DNA from: Peribacillus loiseleuriae
GTDB taxonomy: Bacteria; Bacillota; Bacilli; Bacillales; DSM-1321
Assembly: GCF_001183985.1 (NCBI RefSeq)
Contig: NZ_LFZW01000001.1
Coordinates: 4,181,578-4,245,577, forward strand
Reading direction: 5' to 3'
Length of the DNA stretch: 64,000 nt
How positions within the stretch are numbered: position 1 is the first letter of the stretch; each line of letters begins with the position of its first letter. Below the pieces are notes generated by a model, which was given only the letters and a program-made list of their open reading frames with translations, did no database searches and was not told where the DNA came from. A program made the position numbers and the translations under genes. Below are positions 41,967-51,139 of this stretch, in pieces.

Positions 41967-43598
41967 TTAGTAAAGCTCTTTTATTTGTTTCGTAAGCTCT
42001 TTAAATCTTAGATCAAGTTCTGCATATTCTTTATTATTTTGGGTCATAAAACTAAGCTTTCCTAAAACTTCTTGCCGTTCTGTTTCAAGCTGTAAGCGTC
42101 TTTCTTCCTTATTATCTTTTTCGGAAGCTACTTCATTCAATTGCTTGTGTATACGATTGTTCGAAATAATGAGTTTTGTAGCTGTTGTTTTTTCTAGGAA
42201 ATAGCGATCATGCGATACGACCAATAGCGTACCATTGTATTGTGCTAACGTATCTTCCAATTGTTCACGCGAAGCTAAGTCTAGATGATTCGTTGGTTCA
42301 TCTAAGATAAGCACATCTTTGTCTTCTAGAATATACTTCATAAGCTTACACTTCACACGTTCACCCATGCTCATGTTCATAATGGGTTCTGACCATTGAG
42401 AAGCCATAAATCCTAAATGCTTCATTAAATTTCGAACTTTTCCTCTCGCCTCGAATGTTTCTTGATAAAATAGCTGCTCTGGTGTTTGTTCAAGTGGCAG
42501 ATCAAATACTTCTTGCGTTAAATAGCCAATTTTTGCAGATGGTGAAATCCATACATCGCCTTTAGCAGTTTCCTGTCCGAGAATTACTTTCAATAATGTC
42601 GTTTTCCCACTGCCATTTGGGCCCGAAATTGAAACCTTATCCCCATGCTGTATCGTAAAATTGGCGTCTTTAAAAAGCATTCTGCCATTAAATGATTTCG
42701 TTAATTTTTTAACTTCTAAGAAACGTTTTCCTACTCTATGATTTGCTTTCATCGAGAAGGTTACTTTGTATTCTGAATCAAGAGGCTTCACTTTTATTTT
42801 TTCAAGTTCTTTTTCAAGACGCTTTTGTTTAGATTTTACTTGTGCATCCATGCGCTTTGCTTTTACCCGATAGTATTCTTTAGGGAATTCTTTTTTCGTC
42901 GATTGTGCATGAGCTTTTTTAGACCAAGAAGTAAGCTCCTTCATTTGCCCCTCAATACGTTCAACCATTTTGTGCTGTTTTTCATATTCTCGTTGCTGCG
43001 TAAGTCTTTTCTGTTCACGGAATTTCAGATAACTTGAATAGTTGCCTTTGTGACTAATAAGCGTTTTATTTTCAATTGACCAAATTTTTGTTGCAACAGC
43101 ATCTAATAAATAGCGATCATGCGATACAAGGATCACCGTACCTTGATGACCTTCTATCTGTTTGGTGAGGAACTCTAAGCTTTGCTCATCAAGATGGTTT
43201 GTCGGTTCATCTAATAATAGAAGGTCTGTATCTTGTGCAAATCCTTTTGCAAGTCGCGCTTTTAATTTTTCTCCGCCGCTTAATTTTGAGAAGTCATGTG
43301 TTGGAACATGCCATGTCTCTAATAATGTCACTTCTTTTGGAGAAATCCCCTCGAAAGAATGCGATTCGGTCTCTTGTTCAACCATAATGATTGTAAGATC
43401 GTCCAGCATATATTTAATTTGCCCTTCTGTCGGTAAAAAGTCATGGTTCAATAACCGCAACAAAGTAGATTTTCCCGCACCATTTTTGCCAATAATTCCA
43501 ATAACATCCCCTTGTTGCACATTTGCATTCACGTTTTCAAAAATTGTATGATCTTTTATTTCAACACATATATGTTGTAATTGCAGTAATTCTTTCAT
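41967..43598 (-). CDS. vmlR: ABC-F ribosome protection protein VmlR
   Basis: 543 residues from ATG 43598 with AGGGTGAT upstream. Two ABC ATPase domains without membrane part: Walker A GKNGAGKST and SGPNGSGKTT, signatures LSGGEK and MSMGERV, and LDEPTNHLD twice. Between them is the charged antibiotic-resistance linker (EKQHKMVERIEGQMKELTSWSKKAHAQSTKK). Very similar over its length to B. subtilis VmlR, which binds the ribosomal E site and displaces lincosamides, streptogramin A and pleuromutilins. The long leader carries an attenuator, as expected for an antibiotic-induced gene. Confidence 0.93.
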   Translation of the reverse strand: MKELLQLQHICVEIKDHTIFENVNANVQQGDVIGIIGKNGAGKSTLLRLLNHDFLPTEGQIKYMLDDLTIIMVEQETESHSFEGISPKEVTLLETWHVPTHDFSKLSGGEKLKARLAKGFAQDTDLLLLDEPTNHLDEQSLEFLTKQIEGHQGTVILVSHDRYLLDAVATKIWSIENKTLISHKGNYSSYLKFREQKRLTQQREYEKQHKMVERIEGQMKELTSWSKKAHAQSTKKEFPKEYYRVKAKRMDAQVKSKQKRLEKELEKIKVKPLDSEYKVTFSMKANHRVGKRFLEVKKLTKSFNGRMLFKDANFTIQHGDKVSISGPNGSGKTTLLKVILGQETAKGDVWISPSAKIGYLTQEVFDLPLEQTPEQLFYQETFEARGKVRNLMKHLGFMASQWSEPIMNMSMGERVKCKLMKYILEDKDVLILDEPTNHLDLASREQLEDTLAQYNGTLLVVSHDRYFLEKTTATKLIISNNRIHKQLNEVASEKDNKEERRLQLETERQEVLGKLSFMTQNNKEYAELDLRFKELTKQIKELY

Positions 43599-43604
43599 TC
43601 TAAT

Positions 43605-43864
43605 CACCCTTCGCTTTTAGGGAGAATTAAAAAATCCTCCCAATTCATTTGGAAGGATTAGCCGCATTTTACCGTACTGAAATAAGCTACCGCGCTTGAT
43701 AGCTCTAATGATGGTAGAAAAATGGGTAGACTAATCCTAAATTATTATCATTCGAAATATAAAATTTCAAATTCTAAAAAATAAGATTAGTTATCCATTG
43801 TCCACCCATCATTCCTTTCGATTTATATTAGTGTGATTGTAGCACTTATTAATAGAAAAAACAA
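43605..43864 (-). promoter_or_regulatory. vmlR leader: promoter and transcription attenuator
   Basis: On the minus strand a promoter TTGTTT (43864-43859) and TACAAT (43841-43836) with a 17-nt spacer begins a leader of about 230 nt. A terminator AATCC.TCC / GGGAGGATT plus TTTTTT lies at 43659-43628. GGATTAG at 43737-43731 can pair with CTAATCC at 43661-43655 to form an antiterminator that breaks this stem. A short frame starting near 43810 (MMGGQWITNLIF) may be the sensing peptide. Confidence 0.7.
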
Positions 43865-43942
43865 TAAATTCATGTTCAACTTTTGAGTTTGTAAATGTAG
43901 CCTACGAATCTTCTTCAATGACGAAAAAGTGCTTAGCCACCT

Positions 43943-44000
43943 TTAGCGGAAAAGGGGCGGTGCTTCGTAAAGTCAGCTCCACACCGCTCCCCTGTAGAAT
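43943..44000 (-). repeat. Interspersed repeat family B, copy 3
   Basis: GCGGAAAAGGGGCGG, CTTCGTAAAGTCAGCTCC correspond to the reverse complement of the 3' part of the copy at 10438. Confidence 0.55.
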
Positions 44001-44052
44001 TCGCAATATTAATGTGTTCTCTACCTTTTATCCTTCACAGCCTACAAAGTCT

Positions 44053-45261
44053 TTACGCCTTTTCTTCGATAGAACCTTTACCTGCACCCATTCCTGCAAT
44101 AAAGAGAATAATCGGCATCATTAGTAATAAGATAAGTGGCGCACTCCATCCGCCCGTTACATCATGTAGCCAGCCAAATACAATTGGTCCTAGAGCTGCT
44201 AAAAGATAGCCAATGCATTGAGCCATCCCTGAAAGTTCAGAAGCTTGCTGGCTATCGTTTGTTCGTAATGTGAAAAACATCATCGACAAGCCAAATGCAC
44301 TTCCACTAGCTATTCCAATAACTACGACCGACAATGGCAAGAAAACGCCTAGTAATAATCCCGAAATACCAATAAAATATAAGACTGCCGTAAATACTGC
44401 CAGAACCCGTTGATTTTCCAACTTCCCTGCAATGATTGGAATAATAAACGTTATGGGGATAATCGCGAATTGTAATAAGGAGAGCATCCATCCAGATGCA
44501 CTTATACTATACCCATTATTCTGAATGATTTCAGGCATCCACGTCATCAATGTGTAAAAAATGAAAGATTGAACTCCCATAAAAACGGTAACTTTCCAAG
44601 CTACTGAAGATTTCCAGATGCTTTTCGTTTTAGTTGGTTGCTTCCGTACGTTTGAATGAATGTCTTGCTTTTTGTTTAATTGAAAGGCCCATATGATGAT
44701 AGCCAGACATGATAAAATGCCCCAAACGCCTAAAGATCCTCGCCAACCAATGTTTCCTATTGAAGAGATCGGAACACTTAGACCAGAACCCAAAGCTCCA
44801 AATACATTCATAAACACAGCATAAATGCCTGTCATTAATCCCATTTGTAAAGGGAAATTATTTTTAATAAGTCCTGGGAGCAGTACATTACAAATCGCAA
44901 TAGCAAGTCCTACTAAAACCGTACCAATGAACAAGAAACTTACTCCAGGAAGGAAACGAGTTCCGATCCCAATTGTTAGAACAAGTAAAGCTAGAAAAAT
45001 GGTCATTTCAGTTCCTAGTTTTTTCGCTATTTTCGGTGCAAATGGTGAAAGTAACGCAAAGGCTAGCAACGGAACGGTTGTGAGGCTTCCCGCTACTGAG
45101 TGAGATAAGCCTAAATCATCTCTTATTGCTGATAAAAGAGGACCTACAGAAGTAATTGGCACTCGTAAATTGGAACCAATTAAGATGATTCCCAATAGTA
45201 AAATCCAATATCGACCTTTTGTTAAAGGTTGTGTGTATATTTGCGAAGCTGGCTTATTCAA
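44053..45261 (-). CDS. MFS transporter, CynX/NimT (YycB-like) family
   Basis: 402 residues, twelve membrane helices. GIILIGSNLRVPITSVGPLLSAIRDDLGLSHSVAGSLTTVPLLAFALLSPFAPKIAKKLG is the family N-terminus. Members export or import small anions such as cyanate or nitroimidazole-like compounds; the substrate here is unknown. The start is TTG 45261, two bases after the stop of the GntR gene, whose last codons supply GGAGGG as ribosome binding site, so the two are translationally coupled and the regulator probably controls the transporter. Confidence 0.85.
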   Translation of the reverse strand: MNKPASQIYTQPLTKGRYWILLLGIILIGSNLRVPITSVGPLLSAIRDDLGLSHSVAGSLTTVPLLAFALLSPFAPKIAKKLGTEMTIFLALLVLTIGIGTRFLPGVSFLFIGTVLVGLAIAICNVLLPGLIKNNFPLQMGLMTGIYAVFMNVFGALGSGLSVPISSIGNIGWRGSLGVWGILSCLAIIIWAFQLNKKQDIHSNVRKQPTKTKSIWKSSVAWKVTVFMGVQSFIFYTLMTWMPEIIQNNGYSISASGWMLSLLQFAIIPITFIIPIIAGKLENQRVLAVFTAVLYFIGISGLLLGVFLPLSVVVIGIASGSAFGLSMMFFTLRTNDSQQASELSGMAQCIGYLLAALGPIVFGWLHDVTGGWSAPLILLLMMPIILFIAGMGAGKGSIEEKA

Positions 45262-45263
45262 TT

Positions 45264-45956
45264 TTATCCCTCCATCATTGTATAAAGTGAGTCTTTTGCT
45301 TTCTCCATATAAGTCTTTACGCTCTCCATGGCCAGCTGAGCATCTTTCAATCGAATCGCTTGATAAAGATCTGTATGCACTTCATATTCATCAGTTAACG
45401 GACCTCTTACACGCATTATTTCGTGAACTGAATGCTGTAAAGAATCTGTAATATGATCATACAGTTCAATAAACATTTCATTGTGAGTAGCTTTTACTAT
45501 TGATTTATGAAAGGCAATATCCATGTCAATAAAATGCTGCGGTTCCTTTCCTTTGGCGGCTTCTTTACACTTCTCAAGGCATTCGTCTATTAGCTTTAAA
45601 TCTTCATTGGATCTTCTCTCTGCCGCCAATTGTGCAGCTTCTTTCTCTAAAGCTAACCGAACTTCTAAAGTCTCCATTAGATCACTTTTTTGAACTTTCC
45701 GCTCTAAAGCTATACCGAGAGTACTCAATGATTTCACCGTCGTCCCAATACCTTGCCTTGTTTCAAGAAGACCAGCATGCACTAAAGCTCGAATCGCTTC
45801 TCTCAATGTATTTCTACTGACATCAAACTTCTCCATTAGTTCTGGTTCTGCAGGAAGTTTACTACCTACCTCCCATTGTCCAGCTTCGATCAAATCTTCA
45901 ATTTGGATTGCTACTTGTTCCACTAACGTTAGACGCTTAATCTTTTTTATCATCAC
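45264..45956 (-). CDS. GntR family regulator, FadR/FCD type
   Basis: 230 residues. The N-terminal winged helix is VEQVAIQIEDLIEAGQWEVGSKLPAEPELMEKFDVSRNTLREAIRALVHAGLLETRQGIGT. Residues about 85-225 form the all-helical FCD ligand domain, with the metal-binding pattern DIAFHKSIVKATHNEMF and DEYEVHTDLYQAI. Such regulators respond to carboxylates. GTG 45956 has AAGGAGG 9 nt upstream. First gene of a two-gene unit with the MFS transporter. Confidence 0.88.
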   Translation of the reverse strand: MMIKKIKRLTLVEQVAIQIEDLIEAGQWEVGSKLPAEPELMEKFDVSRNTLREAIRALVHAGLLETRQGIGTTVKSLSTLGIALERKVQKSDLMETLEVRLALEKEAAQLAAERRSNEDLKLIDECLEKCKEAAKGKEPQHFIDMDIAFHKSIVKATHNEMFIELYDHITDSLQHSVHEIMRVRGPLTDEYEVHTDLYQAIRLKDAQLAMESVKTYMEKAKDSLYTMMEG

Positions 45957-46080
45957 GTAATAGAGCCTCCTTTTAAACGTAGGATGTTTGGTTTATCGGA
46001 TAATGTATCATGGAATGAAAGGAAAGTAAATATTTAGCTTCTGAAAGCAAATAAATTTAAATTTCCTTCAGTGTTTTTCC

Positions 46081-46135
46081 TTGACTCTCTCACAAGTGGA
46101 GGGAAGGATATTAAAGCCCGTTCAACCGGGATAAA
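46081..46135 (+). repeat. IS200/IS605-like element, right-end fragment E5
   Basis: TTGACTCTCTCACAAG, TATTAAAGCCCGTTC and AACCGGGATAAA match the last 55 bp of the copy at 48.5 kb. The left end is missing. Confidence 0.55.
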
Positions 46136-46226
46136 GTTCTACTTTCCCTTATACAAATAAGAGAATGACAAAAAGGCCCCGCAAAATGAAAGCGCCAGGC
46201 ACGCAACACAATCTCGTCAATATTCT

Positions 46227-46361
46227 TTATATTGTTTTCCAATTCTCTTCATTCATGTACGTAGTAAAACCCTTAGCTTTATTATCCACGATTCTAAGTA
46301 ATTTATTGAAATTCTTGGGAGCCTCTACAACTTCATCTTGATTTAGATTAAGTTTATCCAT
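46227..46361 (-). pseudogene. Possible C-terminal gene fragment
   Basis: The minus strand frame MDKLNLNQDEVVEAPKNFNK and following residues to NEENWKTI is coding-like but has only a weak AGGT site and no start context. The family is not recognised. It may be a remnant or a short gene. It lies in the divergent region upstream of the AraC gene. Confidence 0.3.
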
Positions 46362-46415
46362 ACCTATATAATGGTATAATTTAGACAAAAATATAAGAGG
46401 GCGGTAGAGATTAAG

Positions 46416-47111
46416 ATGGAGAGTGGTAAACAAGTAATTTGTGAAAAAAGAACATATTCCAAAGAATTTGATTCTCACCAACATAATTTTGGTCAATTCC
46501 TCTTTCCTTTGCAAGGCTCCTTAGATTTACAAACCAAGTGGCAAAAAATCAACCTTAACTCAGACTACTGCTTTTATCTGCCTCCTGAGTGCAATCATAT
46601 GTACCGTTCTACTGACAGGAATGAATTTTTAATCTTAGATATCCCAAACCATTATTTACCTAGTAAAACAGAAAGTATGTATATGAAGTTAGACAAACAA
46701 TGGTCGTCCATTCGTTTTTTATTATTGGAAGAGGCAAGGGATCAGGAGAACATAACAGCTGCATTGAGTGATCTGACTAGATATGTGGCCCAAAAATTAC
46801 GAGTATCAACATCTCCTTCTATTGACTTTATTCACAATCATTATAAGGAGTCCATTAGAGTTGAAACATTAGCGGAGATCGAACATTACCATCCAGTCTA
46901 TTATTCATCTTGGTTTAAACAAAAAACAGGTAAAAGTCCAAAAGCTTATATCACTGAACTCCGCTTAAACGATGCTAAACGATTATTAAAAACGACATCA
47001 TGGTCCATGTCGAGCATTAGTGAAGAAATAGGCTTTGAAAATTCTTCCTCATTTACAAGGTGGTTTGTGAAATGCGAAGGGAAACCTCCACAAAAGTTTC
47101 GAAAAAATTAA
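46416..47111 (+). CDS. AraC family regulator with cupin domain
   Basis: 231 residues. Residues 1-95 form a cupin sensor (SHQHNFGQFLFPLQGSLDLQ, YCFYLPPECNHMYRS). Residues about 135-231 hold two helix-turn-helix units (IRVETLAEIEHYHPVYYSSWFKQKTGKSPKAYITELRL; WSMSSISEEIGFENSSSFTRWFVKCEGKPPQKFR). The first recognition helix is unusually short of the canonical SRxxLxRxFK pattern. It precedes a truncated EamA fragment and a full EamA transporter on the same strand, which it probably regulates. Confidence 0.85.
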   Translation: MESGKQVICEKRTYSKEFDSHQHNFGQFLFPLQGSLDLQTKWQKINLNSDYCFYLPPECNHMYRSTDRNEFLILDIPNHYLPSKTESMYMKLDKQWSSIRFLLLEEARDQENITAALSDLTRYVAQKLRVSTSPSIDFIHNHYKESIRVETLAEIEHYHPVYYSSWFKQKTGKSPKAYITELRLNDAKRLLKTTSWSMSSISEEIGFENSSSFTRWFVKCEGKPPQKFRKN

Positions 47112-47159
47112 AATCGGATAAAAAGAACCTTAAACGTAGTAAAGAAAAATGATGATTAG

Positions 47160-47438
47160 TTTTCTATACTATCAATAGTGGCCGTAGTTTTCACTCTAAG
47201 TGCGATCTTTTTATCTCCTATTTTATTTATGTATGATATGTCTTGGATCATTGGAGTCCGTGGTGTCGCTGTAAGTCTCCCTCTTGGGATTATTACAACT
47301 GAGATTGCCTACTTTCTTTTTACCAAAGGACTTATCCACGTCCCTTCATCAATGGCAGGTACACTTTCATTAGCTGAACCCTTAACAACAGTATTATTAG
47401 GAGTTTTCTTCTACAATACAATACAGATCTACAGTTAG
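47160..47438 (+). pseudogene. Truncated EamA (DMT) transporter, first remnant
   Basis: The frame reads IVAVVFTLSAIFLSPILFMYDMSW, then LGIITTEIAYFLFTKGLIHVPSSMAGTLSLAEPLTTVLLGVFF, the second EamA half, and breaks off into unrelated residues before its last helix. The N-terminal half is absent. Closely similar at DNA level to the remnant at 56026-56318. Confidence 0.75.
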
Positions 47439-47591
47439 ATTGGACTAGAGGTGAATCAAAATGTATTGGACTCCATTATTCGAAAATGATGTACCAGTAG
47501 CACTCTCCCGCTCTTAATGGAGAGAAAACTATAATAGCTGCTTCTCTCCGTTAGGGCATATAAAGCCTAACTTAAAACGGAGGGTATAAAA

Positions 47592-48503
47592 ATGAAAAAC
47601 ACACTTATTGGTTCTTTATATTTAATATTAGCTTCGAGTATCTGGGGAGGTATGTATGTTGTCGTTAAAATATTAGTGGCAGTCATACCACCATTAGAAC
47701 TCGTATGGATGCGTTATTTAATAGCATTAGTGGCACTAGTCATACTTGGACTGGTGACTAGACAAAATTGGAGTATTAAAAGACGACACTTTGGCATTAT
47801 AATTGCTATTGCAATTATAGGGTACATCATTTCCATTGTTACTCAAGAAACAGGTACAATGCTTTCTACTGCACAAATGGGTGCTATTATAACTTCTACA
47901 ACACCAGCATTTATGGTTTTGTTTGCTAGTTTAATCCTTAAAGAACATTTAACTTTAAAGAAGGCTATTTCAGTTAGTTTAGCCACTATTGGTGTGATTA
48001 CCATTGTTGGATTTGATGATATTAATATGTCTAGCATGCTTGGTGGAGTATCACTTATTATAGCAGCATTAACATGGGCGTTAATGTCTGTACTCATAAA
48101 ATGTATACCTAGTGATTATTCACAAATTGTCGTTACGGCCTATGCTACTTTACTTGCTGTTGTTGTTCTAACTCCTTTTGTTATACCAAAACTATCACAA
48201 ATTGATATAAACGATTTAACTAATCCAACCATTTGGGGAGGATTAATTTATTTGGGTGTAATATCGACATGTACTGCATTTCTATTATGGAGTCGTGGAT
48301 TACAAATGCTAAATGCCTCCAGTGGGGGAGTTTTCTTTTTCGTTCAACCCGTTGTTGGAACATTATTAGGGTGGTTAATACTAGGTGAAACGATTAGTAT
48401 AACCTTTTGGATAGGTTCTATTTTGATTCTCTTAGGAGTCTTAATCGTTATTAAAGATAAACAAGAAGAACAAAACCATTCTAACCATTCTTTAGCTCAA
48501 TAA
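47592..48503 (+). CDS. EamA family (DMT) transporter
   Basis: 303 residues with ten membrane helices in two EamA halves. The N-terminal half starts LILASSIWGGMYVVVKILVAVIPPLELVWMRYL, and the second half has GLIYLGVISTCTAFLLWSRGLQMLNASSGGVFFFVQPVVGTLLGWLILGE. Exports small metabolites; substrate unknown. ACGGAGGG is 9 nt before the ATG. The stop codon TAA overlaps the first bases of repeat element E3. Downstream of the AraC gene on the same strand. Confidence 0.88.
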   Translation: MKNTLIGSLYLILASSIWGGMYVVVKILVAVIPPLELVWMRYLIALVALVILGLVTRQNWSIKRRHFGIIIAIAIIGYIISIVTQETGTMLSTAQMGAIITSTTPAFMVLFASLILKEHLTLKKAISVSLATIGVITIVGFDDINMSSMLGGVSLIIAALTWALMSVLIKCIPSDYSQIVVTAYATLLAVVVLTPFVIPKLSQIDINDLTNPTIWGGLIYLGVISTCTAFLLWSRGLQMLNASSGGVFFFVQPVVGTLLGWLILGETISITFWIGSILILLGVLIVIKDKQEEQNHSNHSLAQ

Positions 48504-48736
48504 AGTAAAACTTCCCTCAGTGGGGGGTTAGTCCCGTTCTACTGTCGCTAAATCTTCGATAAAGCGACACTACGAACCCGATTGGTTCAACTAAACCTTT
48601 GAAAACCACAAAGGTAAGTTTCACTGTATCTCACCAATCGGGGATTTACAGGCTGTTTATCCCCCACCTATTTATTTCTTGATTCTCTCGCAAAAATTGA
48701 GGTGGGGGTATTACAGCCTGTTAAACCGGGATAAAT
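48500..48736 (+). repeat. IS200/IS605-like palindromic element, copy E3
   Basis: Starts ATAAAGTAAAACTTC at the EamA stop codon and ends CCGGGATAAA just before csaA. The right hairpin is ACAGGCTGT-TCCCCCACCT pairing with AGGTGGGGG-ACAGCCTGT, that is, two paired changes relative to E2. Longer than E2 because of an extra internal block that carries AAGTTTCACT, the complement of the left end. Confidence 0.78.
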
Positions 48737-48767
48737 AATGCGAAAACAAATTTTAGGAGGCATTACT

Positions 48768-49097
48768 ATGGTAACTTTCGACGATTTTCAAAAACTAGAT
48801 ATGCGTGTTGGAGAAATTACAAGAGCAGAAACTTTTCCTAAAGCAAGAAAACCAGCCTATAAATTATGGGTGGACTTTGGAGAAGAGATAGGTATTAAAC
48901 AAAGTAGTGCTCAAATAACAGATTGTTATGATTTGGATGAACTAATTGGTAAACAAGTATTAGGAGTAGTTAACTTTCCTCCTATGAGAGTTGCTGATTT
49001 TAGTTCAGAGGTTTTAGTGATGGGTGTATATTCAGAACAGGGTGTTGTTCTTATAGAACCTCAACAAAAAGTAAAAAAAGGAGACCGATTAGGATAA
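48768..49097 (+). CDS. csaA: Export-associated chaperone CsaA (tRNA-binding-like domain)
   Basis: 109 residues from ATG 48768 with AGGAGG 8 nt upstream; the frame is open for ten more codons but starts inside repeat E3. The OB-fold tRNA-binding-like domain fills the protein: FQKLDMRVGEITRAETFPKARKPAYKLWVDFG, QSSAQITDCYD, LIGKQVLGVVNFPPMRVADFSSEVLVMG. B. subtilis CsaA (about 110 residues) is a dimeric chaperone linked with protein export. Its last codons overlap its terminator. Confidence 0.9.
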   Translation: MVTFDDFQKLDMRVGEITRAETFPKARKPAYKLWVDFGEEIGIKQSSAQITDCYDLDELIGKQVLGVVNFPPMRVADFSSEVLVMGVYSEQGVVLIEPQQKVKKGDRLG

Positions 49098-49107
49098 GGT
49101 CTCCTTT
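49080..49107 (+). terminator. Terminator overlapping the csaA stop
   Basis: GGAGACC-gattaggataa-GGTCTCC then TTTG; the left arm encodes the GDR residues before the stop. Confidence 0.75.
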
Positions 49108-49189
49108 GAACGTACAAAAAAACAAGAGCATGCTTGTCACTAAGAAAAATATGATCTTTTTTCGTTAAAGCCCCCATTTGTTTAATTAA

Positions 49190-49298
49190 GGTCCATGAAA
49201 AAACGTTATTCTTTCAAGTATTTTTCTGAAAGAATAACGTTTTTTTCATTTTGGGGGAAGTTTGTTTGGTTAGCTTGATGGGTATGTGACGGTACCCC
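49190..49298 (-). mobile_element. Solo IS231-like end
   Basis: ATGAAAAAACGTTATTCTTTC and its complement form a 21-bp hairpin followed by CATTTTGGGGGAAGTTTG and the inverted-repeat core TTAGCTTGATGGG (49270-49282). This is nearly identical to the transposase-start end of the element at 54.4-56.0 kb, but the transposase itself is gone after its first three codons. Confidence 0.8.
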
Positions 49299-49451
49299 AT
49301 ATGCAAAAAAATCCCTCCAAATGCCAGTCAGTGTTTTCTACGAACAGCTGATTAAGGACACAGCGTGCTATTCAACGCAGGGAGGGCTGCCGTACTGTCA
49401 TGTCTAAAGCTTCATTATAAGTCTCCTTCTTCATACCGGCGCAATGTATCT

Positions 49452-50354
49452 TTAACCTAGAATATCAGAAAGTGCACTTTTTACGTCTGTAAATTGAAAG
49501 GAGTAATTGTGGTAAAGTGCTTTTTGAGGGAGTACTCGCTGCCCTTTTAATACCAACTGACTCATTTCACCAAGTACTACTTTTACTACAACCCCAGGAA
49601 CATGAAGCCAATATGGGCGGTGAAGGACGTCTGCAATGGACTGTCCGAATGATGACATGCGTATTGGATGAGGCGAGGTCACATTCAACGGTCCATCTAC
49701 TTCAGAATTAATTATGGCGAAGTAAACCATCTCAACCGCATCTTGAATGTGCACCCAGGAAATCCATTGCATCCCACTGCCGATTGTCCCCCCAATACCT
49801 AATTTATACGACATCACCATTCGCGGAAAGGCACCCTCTTGACCCAGAATGATGCCGAAACGCGCGAAGACCGTTCGAACGCCTAATTCTTTCGCCATTG
49901 CCCCTTCTTTCTCCCAACGCTTTACAACACTCGCCAAAAAATCGTTTGCATCACTTTTCGATGTCTCATTAAACGTTTTGAAGTCTGACATCCCGTAGTA
50001 ACTTACACCTGAAGCGTTAACAAGAACTTTTGGCTTTGGATGAAGATGTCTCAAAATTCGAGTGACCTCTTTTGTGGCTGTAAGACGGCTATTCAAAATA
50101 GCCTCCTTTTTACTTTGGGTCCACCGTCCGCTATTGATTGATTCCCCGGCTAAATTGACCATCGCATCGACATCCTTAAGTTCGTTTTCAGGTTGATTAT
50201 CTGCAGAAAGCCAATCAACATAATTAACAAATTCACTTGTTCTTTTATGATCGGGAAGACGCGTTAATATGGTTACTCGATGGCCTTTTTGAGTCAACAG
50301 GTGAGTCAAGGCTTGACCTACAAACCCGCTTCCTCCCGTTATAACAACATGCAA
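49452..50354 (-). CDS. TIGR01777 family epimerase (YfhF-like)
   Basis: 300 residues from TTG 50354, where AGGAGGTGA lies about 5 nt upstream. Atypical SDR: the cofactor loop GGSGFVGQAL is at the N-terminus, MVNLAGESINSGRWT at about 85-98, SGVSYYG with the active Tyr at about 115-121 and FARFGIILGQEGAFPRMVMSYKLGIGGTIGSGMQWISWVHIQDAVEM further on, then the C-terminal DUF1731-like helix (GQRVLPQKALYHNYSFQF). Binds NADP; the substrate is unknown. First gene inside the IS231-bracketed block, with higher GC than the flanks. Confidence 0.87.
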   Translation of the reverse strand: MHVVITGGSGFVGQALTHLLTQKGHRVTILTRLPDHKRTSEFVNYVDWLSADNQPENELKDVDAMVNLAGESINSGRWTQSKKEAILNSRLTATKEVTRILRHLHPKPKVLVNASGVSYYGMSDFKTFNETSKSDANDFLASVVKRWEKEGAMAKELGVRTVFARFGIILGQEGAFPRMVMSYKLGIGGTIGSGMQWISWVHIQDAVEMVYFAIINSEVDGPLNVTSPHPIRMSSFGQSIADVLHRPYWLHVPGVVVKVVLGEMSQLVLKGQRVLPQKALYHNYSFQFTDVKSALSDILG

Positions 50355-50493
50355 TTTACTCACCTCCTGCAACTGCTTTTTTTATACTATAGAGAATCGA
50401 TAGGGGCGAGCGAACATACCAGGTTTTCTGGCAAAGATTCCGCGCCTTTCCGAATGAAATACTGACCAAATAAAAGAAAGAGTCAGGGGCCAG

Positions 50494-51039
50494 TTAGTGA
50501 ATAAAGTAACGGCCTAAAAGATTGCCAACAAGAAAAATAGGAATCATAACCAGGCTAACAGGGAGACTTGCGAAAATTAAATGCCAGTCTATCAGGCCAA
50601 ATTGGAACAAACTGTCATATGCAATAAGGCAGTAAGGAATGAGAAGGAATAGCGCCGTTATGATGCCAGGTGTGTAGCCTTTGAAAAAGATGGACTGAAC
50701 AATATGCATGATCGCCTGCAGAATAAATAAATTGAGAATGGCTGTATATAAAAGAAAGCCCCCTCCGTTTAATGTGAAATGGGCAGTCACCACTGTAGTG
50801 AATGAAATAATCAACAAAATCCAAGTAGCCGAAACAGAAAGCCGGGCAGCGGTCGAACCTAGGTTTTCCCTCATATTTAATATTCGTTGAACGAAGGGAG
50901 ATTTTTGGAAACCATTTTTGTTTGCCTTCATGGAAGATTCAATGGTTATGATCTCTTCTAAGTCATGGAAAATAAAAATGATTGGGAACAACCAAATGAC
51001 TGTATTAAGATCGAAAAATTCGCGGAAAGTTTCAAGCAT
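50494..51039 (-). CDS. HXXEE domain membrane protein
   Basis: 181 residues from ATG 51039 with GGAGG 6 nt upstream; 21 upstream codons are open but lack a site. Five membrane helices. The name-giving motif HDLEE is in the first helix (WLFPIIFIFHDLEEIITIES), followed by a conserved loop (FVQRILNMRENLG) and further helices with NLFILQAIMHIVQSIF containing the second conserved His. Family function is unknown; the His-Glu pattern suggests metal or lipid chemistry within the membrane. Confidence 0.85.
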   Translation of the reverse strand: MLETFREFFDLNTVIWLFPIIFIFHDLEEIITIESSMKANKNGFQKSPFVQRILNMRENLGSTAARLSVSATWILLIISFTTVVTAHFTLNGGGFLLYTAILNLFILQAIMHIVQSIFFKGYTPGIITALFLLIPYCLIAYDSLFQFGLIDWHLIFASLPVSLVMIPIFLVGNLLGRYFIH

Positions 51040-51139
51040 CTTTTGCCTCCTGCTTGTTGTAGTTTTGTTCATTGTATGGGACAGAATTTGAAAGTATGCC
51101 AAAAGTCACTTGAAGGCTTTATGAATCCATAGACCCTGT

